Source: Melieria omissa
Taxonomy: Eukaryota > Arthropoda > Insecta > Diptera > Ulidiidae
Length of the DNA stretch: 64,000 nt
Assembly: GCA_963971225.1 (NCBI GenBank)
Contig: OZ020270.1
Location: 72,680,432-72,744,431 of the forward strand
Direction of reading: 5' to 3'
Within the stretch, counting starts at the first letter, position 1. Every line of letters begins with the position of its first letter. The notes beneath the pieces are model-generated. The model was not told the DNA's origin and did no database searches. It saw only the letters and a list, made by a program, of their open reading frames with translations. The position numbers and the translations under genes were made by a program. Positions 42,201 to 51,683 of this stretch are shown piece after piece.

Positions 42201-44315
42201 TTTGGTCCCACAGTTGGGCAGTTCAGCCTCCATACGACCACTCCGAGGACATCGACATCGACTCGGACCACTACCTTGTTGCAGCCAAGGTACGCATGCG
42301 TCTTTGCGCAGCGAAGACCGCACAACCTAGTTTGCGAAGAAAGCTGGACATCAGTAAGCTGCGATCACAAGGGGTAGCCGAAGTCTACTCCGCTCAACTC
42401 TCCAACCAGCTCGGTCGCTCCCCCTCTCCACCTGATGACATTGACGGATTATGAGTTCACTTATCCCATTCTATTCGCGCCGCCGCAGAAAATGTCCTTG
42501 ATTTTCCACACTCACCACCAAAAAACCAGCCACTGCAGCGAAGAATGCTGCCTACAAGAAGACCCTGCAGTCGGCTGCCACGCGAGTCGTGACAGAAAAA
42601 TACCGGGAGGAGAGGAAGAAAGAGAGGTGCCGTTTTAGATGCAAGAAACGGGAGCAAGAAGGGCGCGAGCGTGAGGAAATCGAGGAGTGCAGGAGCAGGA
42701 ATGACGCCCGACAATTCTTCCAAAAAGTTAAGCGTCTCACGGAAGGGTTTAAACCCTTGGCATCTTGCGGAGACGAAAACGGGGATCTGGTTACGGATGC
42801 GCAGGGTATACTGAGGTTATGGAAGGAGCTTGCCACCAAGCTGCTCGCAGGCGACGAAGGGAACAACACCGCCAGTGGGAAGATGTCCAGACGGCACCAA
42901 CCGACGACGACGGTGTGGATGTGCCACCGCTCAGCCATGACGAGGTCCGGGTCGCTATCCAGTGACTCAAGAACAATAAAGCTTCAGGGCCGGATGGGCT
43001 ACCAGCCGAATTGTTCAAGGCCGGCGGCGGTGCATGCATCAGCTCATCTGCAAAATATGTAAATATATATGCTGAAATATAAGTGCTGAAGAAAGGCGAC
43101 CTAACAATATACGCCAACTACAGGGGTATCAGCCTACTTCCCATTGCATACAAGATCCTAGCAAGCTTGCTATGTGAACGATTAAAGCCACTCGCCAAGG
43201 CGCTGATTGGACTTTATCAGTGCGGTCTTAGACCTGGTAAGTCCATAATCGACCAGATATTCACTCTACGCCAAATCCTGGAGAAGACCCATGAGAATCA
43301 AATCGATACACACCATCTCTTCATCGATTACAAGGCAGCATTTGATACCCCGATAAGGGATCGCCAATATGCCGCTTTGTCTGAACTTGGTATCCCTGCA
43401 AAGCTCGTGAGACTTTGCAGAGCAACGTTGAGCAATAAGCGCAGCTCCGTCAAGGTTGGAAGTGACCTCCCTGACCCCTTTGATACCATTCGAGGTTTCA
43501 GACAGGGTAACCCCTTGTTCTGCGCAAAGCCGGTATACATTCAAATGGCACAATTTTCAACAAAAGTGTCCAATTCCTTGCTTACGCTGATAACATTGAT
43601 GTCATCGGACGTAACAAGCGAGATGTCACCGCTGCCTTTGCGGCTATCGAAAGAGAATCTGCCAAAATGGGTTTGGTGGTAAATGAGGGCAAGACGAAGT
43701 ATATGCTGTCTACACGCAGGGACTCGCAGCGGCTAGGGTCTCACGTCGAGGCCGACAGGTACACTTTTGAAGTTATCAAGGAATTCGTCTACCTTGGCAC
43801 CGCCATCAACAGCAGCAATAATGTCAGCCTGGAGATAAAGCGAAGGATTACTTTTGCCAACAGGTGCTACTACGGTCTCGGTAGGCAATTGGGAAGTAGA
43901 GACCTCCCTCGACCGACAAAACTTTCACTCTATAGGACGTTCATCTTGCCTGTGCTCCTCTATGGCGCATGGACAATGACACGAAACGACATAGCGGCCC
44001 TTGGAGTGTTCGAGAGGAAGGTACTTCGGAAAATCTTCAGCCCTGTTCGTGTTGGTGACGACTATCGTATACGAACCAATAACGAGCTGTTTGAGCTGTA
44101 TAAGCAGCGAATTAACATCCAGCGGCCACACTGGCTCGGTCGGTCATGTCTGCCGTATGAACGACGAAGCTCCGGCAAAAAAGGTGTTCGATGCGATGGT
44201 TGGCGAAGAGGGAGGCCGTGTCTCCGGTGGAAGGACCAAGTTGAAGGGTCCCTGGTATCTCTTAGTGTAACCAACTGGAGAAGGCGCGCGAATTACGTTT
44301 TCCGTTTAAAATAAA

Positions 44316-44795
44316 AGCCTGAGATTTTTTACGATAACCAACTTTACTCTTTGAGCTTGGTCTTAAGACTGCCTTTACAAAAATTTCTTGTGGCACATCC
44401 AAGTGTCAATTAATAAAAATAATTTTCATACAAAAATCGATAACTCGGCAGAAAACGAACTCATTGACCGTTTGCTCACTCGGCGGGTTTCTGCTGGCCA
44501 AGCATAAGCAACTCAGCGATCATAACGCTGATGTTGGTTCTGCTTGGTCGTTAACTTTTTCGGTGTATCAGATTTCCGCGGCAAACGTTGTACTCACAAT
44601 GTCGAGTTCATTCTGTGCCGAGTTTATTGACTTTGGACATATTTATTTATTATGGCATGGAGATCCGGTTGGGTATACGGAAGAATATACATAACTCCTC
44701 CCCCTAGATAAAAGATTCTCCTGAATTCTTTGATTTTGCCTTTTACAATACAATTTGTGGTACAATATTATCAATGATGTTATTATTGATATCAC
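44316..44795. other. Non-coding gap
   Basis: AT-rich. No gene or terminal repeats recognised. It ends at the SINE TSD. Confidence 0.5.
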
Positions 44796-44809
44796 TACTA
44801 TTATTGTTG

Positions 44810-45147
44810 ACGGCAGCCGCAGTGGCTCAGTTGGTTAGTGCGCGGTCCAACGAGTCGCATGCAGAGCGACGCAAGATCGAATTCTGCATGTAGTAACACC
44901 TAAAAAAAATAACGGGAAACTCGTTTTCTCTTTCGGTGGCTGTCCTCTCAGCTGGAAATGGCAAACCTCTGAGAGCAAAAATTGCCTATGAAAAAGCTCC
45001 CAACCTGCCGTTCGGAACCGGCATAAAACTGTAGGTCCCTTCCACCCGCGTACAAAATTCACACGCACAACACGGGTGGTTGCGGGAAGCTAGGCCTTAG
45101 TCTCGCGTAAGCGGGCTGTCGTGCCAATCAATTATTAATTAAATTAT
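44810..45147 (+). mobile_element. tRNA-derived SINE, complete copy with 14-bp TSD
   Basis: Bounded by TACTATTATTGTTG at 44796-44809 and 45148-45161. Starts ACGGCAGCCGCAGTGGCTCA, contains the A-box-like TGGCTCAGTTGG, a B-box-like GATCGAATTCTGC and the shared body, and ends in the AT-rich tail CAATTATTAATTAAATTAT. It is very similar to the 12102-12423 copy in the opposite orientation. Confidence 0.9.
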
Positions 45148-45781
45148 TACTATTATTGTTGGTACAATGTATGTTATTATTTTATTATTATATTTGATTT
45201 CCTCTATATCTTTTAGGTTTTGTACTGTTGATAGCTTTATTTCTTCCATTGTAAATGTTGTATTGAACGTTATATTACCGGTTTTTGGAATAATGGTTTT
45301 GTCAATAGTTAGTTAGTTAGTTGTTCTTTATTGCTATAAAAGTGCACAAATTAGAACATACGGCTATGACAAATGTCGTCAGCCGGAATTCTTAAAGCTA
45401 ATTACATTTAATATTGCTTATTCATAATTAATAATTAAACTCTGTAACAAGAGAACTTCTATAATTTAAACAAACTTTAATATACTTCACGATAATTCTT
45501 ACATCTAATTCACAATTCAATATATTTACTATTTCTTCTTCATTGAAGCTGCTTTTCCCCAAATACAGTTTTGGAAATTCGCTTAATACAGGGCATGAGC
45601 CTAGAAAATGTTGTATATTTTCCTTTCTGTTACACAGAGAGCATATTCTAGTAGCCGTTTTGAACCGATTTCCATTTAGTTCAATTAAGTTGCTGCGCGC
45701 TTTAAAAACCCACATTATTTCTTCGTCGGTGAAACCATCTGCTAAATAAAGCTTTGCCGCCATATGATTTAATTTCTTATA

Positions 45782-47412
45782 CAGTGTCGGACAAAACATT
45801 TGCAACTACAAGGCAATACTCATATTATTGTAAAGTTCAGAGTAATTTCTAAACATTTTCAGTTTTTTTCAATTTATATTTAATATTAAACATTCCAGCA
45901 TGAAATATAAACATAATTTTACCACATTACTTATTTAATATATTTACATGAGAAAGAAAACTAAAAATGCATATATTCAGAATGCGACAAAACAATTGCA
46001 ACTAAAAGAAAATTCAAATGTATTCACTAAATAAGCTAATATTTCGAAGCAAAACCGTTGTTTTCAATTACTGCTTTACACCGGCGGGGCATTGACTCAA
46101 TTAAGTTGTTGACTACGTCCATTGGAATGTTGTTCCAGGCTTCCTGAACTCTCAGAAAAAAATCGTCCTGATTTGGAACATTTGTCCTATCGATTAGTTG
46201 TTTGACGATTTCCCAAAGGTTTTCGATAGGGTTAAGGTCTGGGGATTGAGCGGGCCAACTCATAACATTAATTTTTTTCCGTTTCAACCACTTTTTCACC
46301 GTTTTTGAAGTATGTTTGGGATCGTTGTCCTGCTGGAATGTCCACGTTAGAGGCATTTCCCACTCGGCATACGGAAGCATCACGGTATTCAGGATTTGTA
46401 TTCCCGTAATCTGATGGAGAGGCCCCAATCCAGCAGCAGAAAAGCATCCCCAGACCATAACATGCCCACTATGTTTAACCGTCTTAATGCAATACGGTGC
46501 TTGCAGGCGTTTACCTTTGGGTCGTCTTACACGGGACATGCCATCGCTTCCAAAAATATTGAATTTGGACTCGTCACTGAAGAGAACTGATCTCCACTTA
46601 CTTATTGGCCACGTTACATGTTCTTTTGCGAACTGCAACCGCTTTTGTTGATTACGCTTGGAAATCAGTGATTTTGTCGCTGGACGGTATGATCGCAAAT
46701 CAGCTTCAGCAAGGCGTCGGGATACTGTTCTTGCAGAAATTGGAAGCTGCATTTCTTTTACTAACTGCGTAGAGCTCTTAAAAGGATTCTTTTTATCTCC
46801 CTGGTTATGGCTGCATCGGTACGTGTAATCATTTTTGGGTGGACGTCCACCTCGATGTACCACGGCGACGGTATTATCTGCACGATACCGTGAAATAATT
46901 CGCGAAACTGACGATTTATGTACATTATATTTCACAGAGATATCTTTCTGAGAATATCCTTTCTTAAAATCGTCTATAATGCGCTGGCGTAACGCTTCAC
47001 CAAACTTATCAGGCGCCATTGTCTTTAACACTGATAATTAATTTATTTAAATTAATATTTGAACTGTTCCGTCTGAAAATCTTTCAGCAACTGACGTGGA
47101 ATTTAATATTTTCTCTTAACTAGTTCACATAACGGTAAAACACTTAAATATTTTCAAAAAATTAAAAAGAAAATGTGGCACAGGCTACCAAGTTGCAAAT
47201 GTTTTGTCGCACAGAATTTTGAATAATTTTACAATTTAAATCGCATAAATGCATAGCACTCTAGATTTTGTCAAAAATTTAATTTATATTAATTACTGAC
47301 ATGTTTAGTTATAAGAAAAAATTAAAAGAAATTTAATACGTCCAGAAATTACTCAGTAAAAAAAGCAAATCGAACAATTGCATTGTAGTTGCAAATGTTT
47401 TGTCCGACACTG
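45782..47412 (-). mobile_element. Tc1-like (DD34E) element with IR/DR ends
   Basis: 1,631 bp. TIRs start CAGTGTCGGACAAAACATTT and are inverted at the right, with TA at 45780-45781 and 47413-47414. The core ACAAAACA-TTGCAACTA occurs at each outer end and again about 200 bp inward (about 45988 and, inverted, 47192), giving the inverted-repeat/direct-repeat arrangement known from Sleeping Beauty-type elements. It carries a transposase frame without stops. Confidence 0.93.
46036..47031 (-). CDS. Tc1-like transposase, open but with a compensated frameshift
   Basis: 331 residues, close to normal Tc1 length. The N-terminal helix-turn-helix pair includes KGYSQKDISVKYNVHKSSVS and GRPP. The catalytic DD34E is seen in SVLFSDESKFNIFGSDG, FQQDNDPKHTSK and QSPDLNPIENLWEIVK. 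Residues about 67-81 do not look like Tc1: the neighbouring frame there reads ITRTDAAITREIKKNP, the usual sequence. So one A was gained near 46834-46838 and one lost near 46790-46796. The gene stays open, but the second DNA-binding subdomain is scrambled. Cuts and pastes DNA via TIR binding if functional. Confidence 0.9.
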   Translation of the reverse strand: MLKTMAPDKFGEALRQRIIDDFKKGYSQKDISVKYNVHKSSVSRIISRYRADNTVAVVHRGGRPPKNDYTYRCSHNQGDKKNPFKSSTQLVKEMQLPISARTVSRRLAEADLRSYRPATKSLISKRNQQKRLQFAKEHVTWPISKWRSVLFSDESKFNIFGSDGMSRVRRPKGKRLQAPYCIKTVKHSGHVMVWGCFSAAGLGPLHQITGIQILNTVMLPYAEWEMPLTWTFQQDNDPKHTSKTVKKWLKRKKINVMSWPAQSPDLNPIENLWEIVKQLIDRTNVPNQDDFFLRVQEAWNNIPMDVVNNLIESMPRRCKAVIENNGFASKY

Positions 47413-48116
47413 TATATCCTTCCTGTTTGCTCGGCTTTTTTCAATCACCCTTCATAATATTTACTTTTTAGCATTTTTAACAATGCCAGCCGATTCTTGT
47501 TCCAGTTTTGTCTATCGGCGTTATCTTCCGTCCATTTGATGTCAAATTCATTACCTAGTTGATTTAGTTCCTTTGCCCATAACATATTTTTCCGAAGTGT
47601 GAGTTTAGTAAAGAGATGTGGTAATCTTTCATCGTCATACTCAAACATGGTCCTAGCTATATACCTTAAGTGCAAATCTAAACTATAAATATGTCCATTC
47701 TCGGCTCCTGTCTCTAACATTATTATATATGTTGGCGTGAAATCCGGTAACCGCAAAATCCTTTTTATGAAGTAAAGCACTAATTTGTCGACTTCCTCAA
47801 ACTGTGAATAACCCCACACTACATACATACCGCTAGAAATATTTTCCATTTTGCCTTTAACCCTTTCGGTACTTCTTTTTTGTTTGTAACTTTAAAAATC
47901 ATTCTTTTCCATTTTATTACTGTTTAAGCCTACATAATGAATAATCAAAAGTTATTTTTTGAAATATTGTTCGAAAAAGTGGTTTATGGGCATCATGCCA
48001 TATGGCTTAGTAGGTTAGGTTAGGTTAGGTTGGAGTGGCAGCCTCCTATGTGAGAAGCTCACTTAAGCACAACTTATGGCTCATTGTGATACCACGGTGG
48101 ATGGCGCGACTCCCCC

Positions 48117-51100
48117 TTACTGCGCTGAGAACCAAGAGGATTCTGTTACGAACCTGGCTATATCCCTGATATTCAGAGGCGATAGCTCAGTTAGACTTGT
48201 AAAGAAAACTGAGCCGAGAGACCTAAGTCTTCTTCTGGCTAGTGAGGGACATTGACACAACAGGTGGAGAACGGTCTCCTCCTCCTCCTCGGACCCGCAT
48301 CCTCGACAGTAGTCGTTGGATTGCAGTCCCAGTCTCTCCGCGTGCTTACCCATAAGACAGTGACCCGTGAGCACCGAGACCGTTGTGCTTATTGAGTGAC
48401 GGCTAAGGTTAAGCAGCTGGTTAGTCCGTTTCATGTTATAGGAGGGCCAGGTTAGTCGAGAGATACTGTAGGTCTGTTCCTCAGACCACAGTTGATTCGC
48501 TACTCTTTGGTAAAATTGTCTGAGCATCAATTTAATCGATGCAATAGGGGCTCCCACTGGGAGGAAGGACGAGGTCTCAGCGAGCAATGTGCCTGCTCTG
48601 GCTAGTTCGTCCGCCTCGCAGTTGCCTGTAATGCCTCTGTGCCCTGGCACCCAGAGTAGTGAGACGTTGGAGCGCCTAGCTAGACTGTTCAAGGATTTTC
48701 GGCAGTCACGAACCAGTTTGGATGAAGTGGTCGCTCTGGCGAGCGACTTAATGGCTGCCTGACTATCCGAATATATATGGACATCCGTTTCATGCGCGTA
48801 CTCGCGGATGAGCCAGATTGAGGCCTGGTAAATGGCCATTACTTCTGCCTGAAAGACACTACAATGGTCCGGCGGGCGGAAGGAGAGACGAAGCCCCAGT
48901 TGGCTACAGAAAATCCCGCAGCCAACCTTGTTCGCCAATTTGGAGCCGTCCGTGTAGATATTGATAGAGTTTCCGGAGGGTAGCTCGCTATCGGTCCACT
49001 CTCCTCTACTAGGGATACGGACCGTAAATCCGTGATCAAATTCAGTGGGTGTGCAGATATGATCGATTACATCTGGCACCGAACAATCTTGAGTAAGAAT
49101 CCTGGAATGACCAAGATCCGGTCTAGCCCAGCGGGAAATCGCGTTTAGCCTGACTGCAGAGCATTTCGCATGTAATTCGACCCGCTGCGCGGTTGGGAAC
49201 CAGTGAAGAAAGGTAAACAATGCTTTCGTGGGTGTAGTGCGGAGAGCCCCTGTAACCAGAATGGCCGCCATCCTCCTGACTTTATCAAGAGGTTTCAAGT
49301 TGACCGCCTTACTTATGGCAGGCCACCAGAATACAGCACCATAGAGTAGGTTAGGCTCAACTACCGCTGAGTGAAGCCAGGACATTATTCGTGGTTGTAG
49401 TCCCCATCTAGCACCCAGGGCCCGTTTGCAGCAGTAGAGAGCACATGAGGCTTTCCGTGCCCTCTCAGCAATGTTAGCCTTCCAATTTAGTTTAGAGTCG
49501 AGGATTAGACCTAAGTACCTAACATTGTTGCTAAGGCTAAGTCTAACACCGTCTAGCTTAGGTAGTGCGAACTGAGGTATCTTATACTTCCTACTGAAAA
49601 GCATAACCTCGGTTTTCGAGGGGTTGACATCGAGGCCGAATTCACGGCACCATTGAGATAGAATCCTAAGTGCATAACTTAGTTTCTCAGAAAGCGTAGA
49701 AAGAGATTTGCCGGAGACTGCTATCGCAATGTCATCCGCATATGCAACAATTCTGCACCCAGTATTGTCCAGACGATTTAAAAGAGAGTTTACTGCCAGA
49801 TTCCAGATTAGTGGAGATAGCACCCCGCCTTGCGGTGTGCCCTTCCTTACTGTGCGTTTGATGCGCGTGTTTCCGATTGCGGAGCTAACGACACGCATTT
49901 TGAGCAGACACTCGACAAATCTTACCAGCTTCGTGTCTAGGTTTAGATTCGAAAGTGCTTCAACAACCGCCTGAGGACAGACGTTGTTAAAGGCTCCTTC
50001 GATGTCGAGGAATGCCGTCAGAGTAAACTCTTTGTGGGCGAGAGATCTTTCGACCGTCTCGAGAAGTGAATGCAGTGCGGTTTCAACAGACTTGCCCTTT
50101 GTGTAGGCATGCTGTGACTTAGATAGGAGAGACGGATCGATCGAATTCCTGATATGATGGTCTAGAATTCTCTCTAGGGTCTTGAGAAGAAATGACGATA
50201 GACAGATAGGTCTGTAGTCCTTAGCGTTGACATGGGACACTTTCCCCGCCTTAGGTATGAAGACCACCCTAGATTCCCTCCATTTGAAGGGGATGTAGGA
50301 GAAGTCCAGGCAAGCCCTGTAAATACGTAGCAACCAGGGCGCGACTGACTCAGCGCAGTGCTGGATGTCAGCTGGTATGATACCATCCGGCCCTGGGGAC
50401 TTAAATGGGTCAAAAGACTTGATGGCCCAATATAGATGGGATTCGGTTAACCAAGTTGAGGGGGGTGCTCTGGGGACCCGGTCGACCTCAGGAAGACTGT
50501 GATCGTGGTCGTTGACAGTTACGCTACCAGGAAAGTGAATGTTTAGCAGAACTTCCAGTGTTTCAGCACCTGATGTTGACCAGCCACCCTGGGGTGTCTG
50601 GATACCATCAAGGTGCCTCGGGGAAGAACTAAGTATTCTACGAAGTCTGCTGGTCTCAGAGGAACTTTCGATATTTTCACAAAAGCTCCTCCAAGTCACC
50701 CTTTTAGCTTTCCTGATGGCGTATTTGAGCTCCATTTGTTTGTGTTTGTAAGGAGACCAGTCGTCGAGGGCTTTGGCCCTATTGAAAAGTTTGCGACATT
50801 GCTTGCGAAGCTCTGCAATCTCCGGGTTCCACCAGCGAGGCTTTGGTTTGCCCCTAGGTGTCGAGGAGACGCAGGCTGCCTCCGCAGCAGATTTCAGTAG
50901 AGACGTGACAGAGTCAACCGCTCGTTCAATGTCCGAGCAGTTGTCGATAGCGGAGGGAATAGCATAAGCGCCTGCTTCAACACAGGCCCTAAATCTTTCC
51001 CAATCAGTGCGCTTCCTGTTAATAAGGTGGTCAGTACCCACGACTTCGTTTGGAACATGGTCACCTAGCGTGAAGCAAATATACCTATGATCGGAGAGGG

Positions 51101-51683
51101 AGCACTCTTGTGAAACCCTCCAGTTGTTAAGAATATTGGACGAGAAGTGTTTGGCAAGAGTGATGTCGAGAACCTCGTTCCTAATAGAAGTCAGGAAGGT
51201 CGGTTCGTTACCCCTGTTGCCAATAACTAAGTCGTGTGCAAGAATAAAATCAAAAAGAGACTCACCGCGCGCATTGGCGTCCGCACCGATGACGACAGGA
51301 ACATGGTTCCGGGATGCCTCGGAAACCAATATTTTCACCTTATCGTGAGGTGGTGAGGAGCCGTGGTCGTGAGCCATGTAGGTGGAGGCAACCCAAGTCA
51401 ACACGGCGTTGATGAGGACCGCTACAGCCACGTTGTCCGAGTCGCTGAACCTGGGGAGGAGAAGAGCATTAAGATTGTTCTTGACAAGGATGCAGGATCT
51501 GGGATTACCTTGTCCTACCATGTAGACAACCCGATAGCCATCAAGGTTGAGACCGCAAACCCGACCATTTACGATCCACGGTTCTTGGATCAGCGCCATG
51601 TCTTCGCCTGTTTGTACCAGGCGAAGAAGAAAAGCTGCCGAGGCAGCGATGGAGTGGTGCAGATTAATTTGGACAATCTGCAC
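48117..51683 (-). CDS. LOA/I-like LINE ORF2: endonuclease, RT, RNase H, zinc knuckle
   Basis: Open for 1,188 residues from the Met at 51681-51683 (MVQIVQINLHHS); the frame extends 26 codons upstream to another Met. Endonuclease: IQEPW, VIGADAN, SLSDHRY. RT: KDYRPICLSSFLLKTLERI, FLDIEGAFNNV, TPQGGVLSPLIW, VAYADDIAIAVSG. RNase H: IYTDGSKL, FQAEVMAIY, YSDSQAA, WVPGHRG. C-terminal knuckle CRGCGSEEEEETVLHLLCQC. The endonuclease lacks about 12 residues after ADAN that the sister LINEs have (the HHxxWGSS block), an in-frame deletion at about 51280. The start overlaps the ORF1 end by 20 bp. Confidence 0.93.
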   Translation of the reverse strand: MQIVQINLHHSIAASAAFLLRLVQTGEDMALIQEPWIVNGRVCGLNLDGYRVVYMVGQGNPRSCILVKNNLNALLLPRFSDSDNVAVAVLINAVLTWVASTYMAHDHGSSPPHDKVKILVSEASRNHVPVVIGADANARGESLFDFILAHDLVIGNRGNEPTFLTSIRNEVLDITLAKHFSSNILNNWRVSQECSLSDHRYICFTLGDHVPNEVVGTDHLINRKRTDWERFRACVEAGAYAIPSAIDNCSDIERAVDSVTSLLKSAAEAACVSSTPRGKPKPRWWNPEIAELRKQCRKLFNRAKALDDWSPYKHKQMELKYAIRKAKRVTWRSFCENIESSSETSRLRRILSSSPRHLDGIQTPQGGWSTSGAETLEVLLNIHFPGSVTVNDHDHSLPEVDRVPRAPPSTWLTESHLYWAIKSFDPFKSPGPDGIIPADIQHCAESVAPWLLRIYRACLDFSYIPFKWRESRVVFIPKAGKVSHVNAKDYRPICLSSFLLKTLERILDHHIRNSIDPSLLSKSQHAYTKGKSVETALHSLLETVERSLAHKEFTLTAFLDIEGAFNNVCPQAVVEALSNLNLDTKLVRFVECLLKMRVVSSAIGNTRIKRTVRKGTPQGGVLSPLIWNLAVNSLLNRLDNTGCRIVAYADDIAIAVSGKSLSTLSEKLSYALRILSQWCREFGLDVNPSKTEVMLFSRKYKIPQFALPKLDGVRLSLSNNVRYLGLILDSKLNWKANIAERARKASCALYCCKRALGARWGLQPRIMSWLHSAVVEPNLLYGAVFWWPAISKAVNLKPLDKVRRMAAILVTGALRTTPTKALFTFLHWFPTAQRVELHAKCSAVRLNAISRWARPDLGHSRILTQDCSVPDVIDHICTPTEFDHGFTVRIPSRGEWTDSELPSGNSINIYTDGSKLANKVGCGIFCSQLGLRLSFRPPDHCSVFQAEVMAIYQASIWLIREYAHETDVHIYSDSQAAIKSLARATTSSKLVRDCRKSLNSLARRSNVSLLWVPGHRGITGNCEADELARAGTLLAETSSFLPVGAPIASIKLMLRQFYQRVANQLWSEEQTYSISRLTWPSYNMKRTNQLLNLSRHSISTTVSVLTGHCLMGKHAERLGLQSNDYCRGCGSEEEEETVLHLLCQCPSLARRRLRSLGSVFFTSLTELSPLNIRDIARFVTESSWFSAQ

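Larger units (their letters stand above)
37072..44314 (+). pseudogene. RTE-type endonuclease-RT, interrupted, YADD changed to YADN
   Basis: Begins at the ATG at 37072 and reads ILRICTWNVRTLYREGAS before the interruption. It resumes at about 41853 with KFKADITAIQEMRWTGQG and GDFNAKVGR (endonuclease). RT pieces at 43083-43550 include YRGISLLPIAYKILA, LFIDYKAAFD and GFRQG. At about 43580-43605 the catalytic box reads FLAYADNIDVIG: the second Asp is Asn. The thumb and C-terminal domain run 43667-44314 open. Multiple frameshifts occur at 42150-43050 and 43520-43670. It cannot encode a working polymerase. Confidence 0.85.
36820..44315 (+). mobile_element. RTE-clade LINE, split by nested insertions
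   Basis: 5' UTR (from roughly 36820) and start of the ORF to about 37205, then the continuation from about 41853 to 44314. The gap is a LOA-like LINE on the opposite strand. The protein pattern (CTWNVRTL, ITAIQEMRWTGQG, compact EN plus RT with RYTFEVIKEFVYLG and WLGR) is that of RTE/BovB-type elements. The exact ends are not resolved. Confidence 0.82.
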
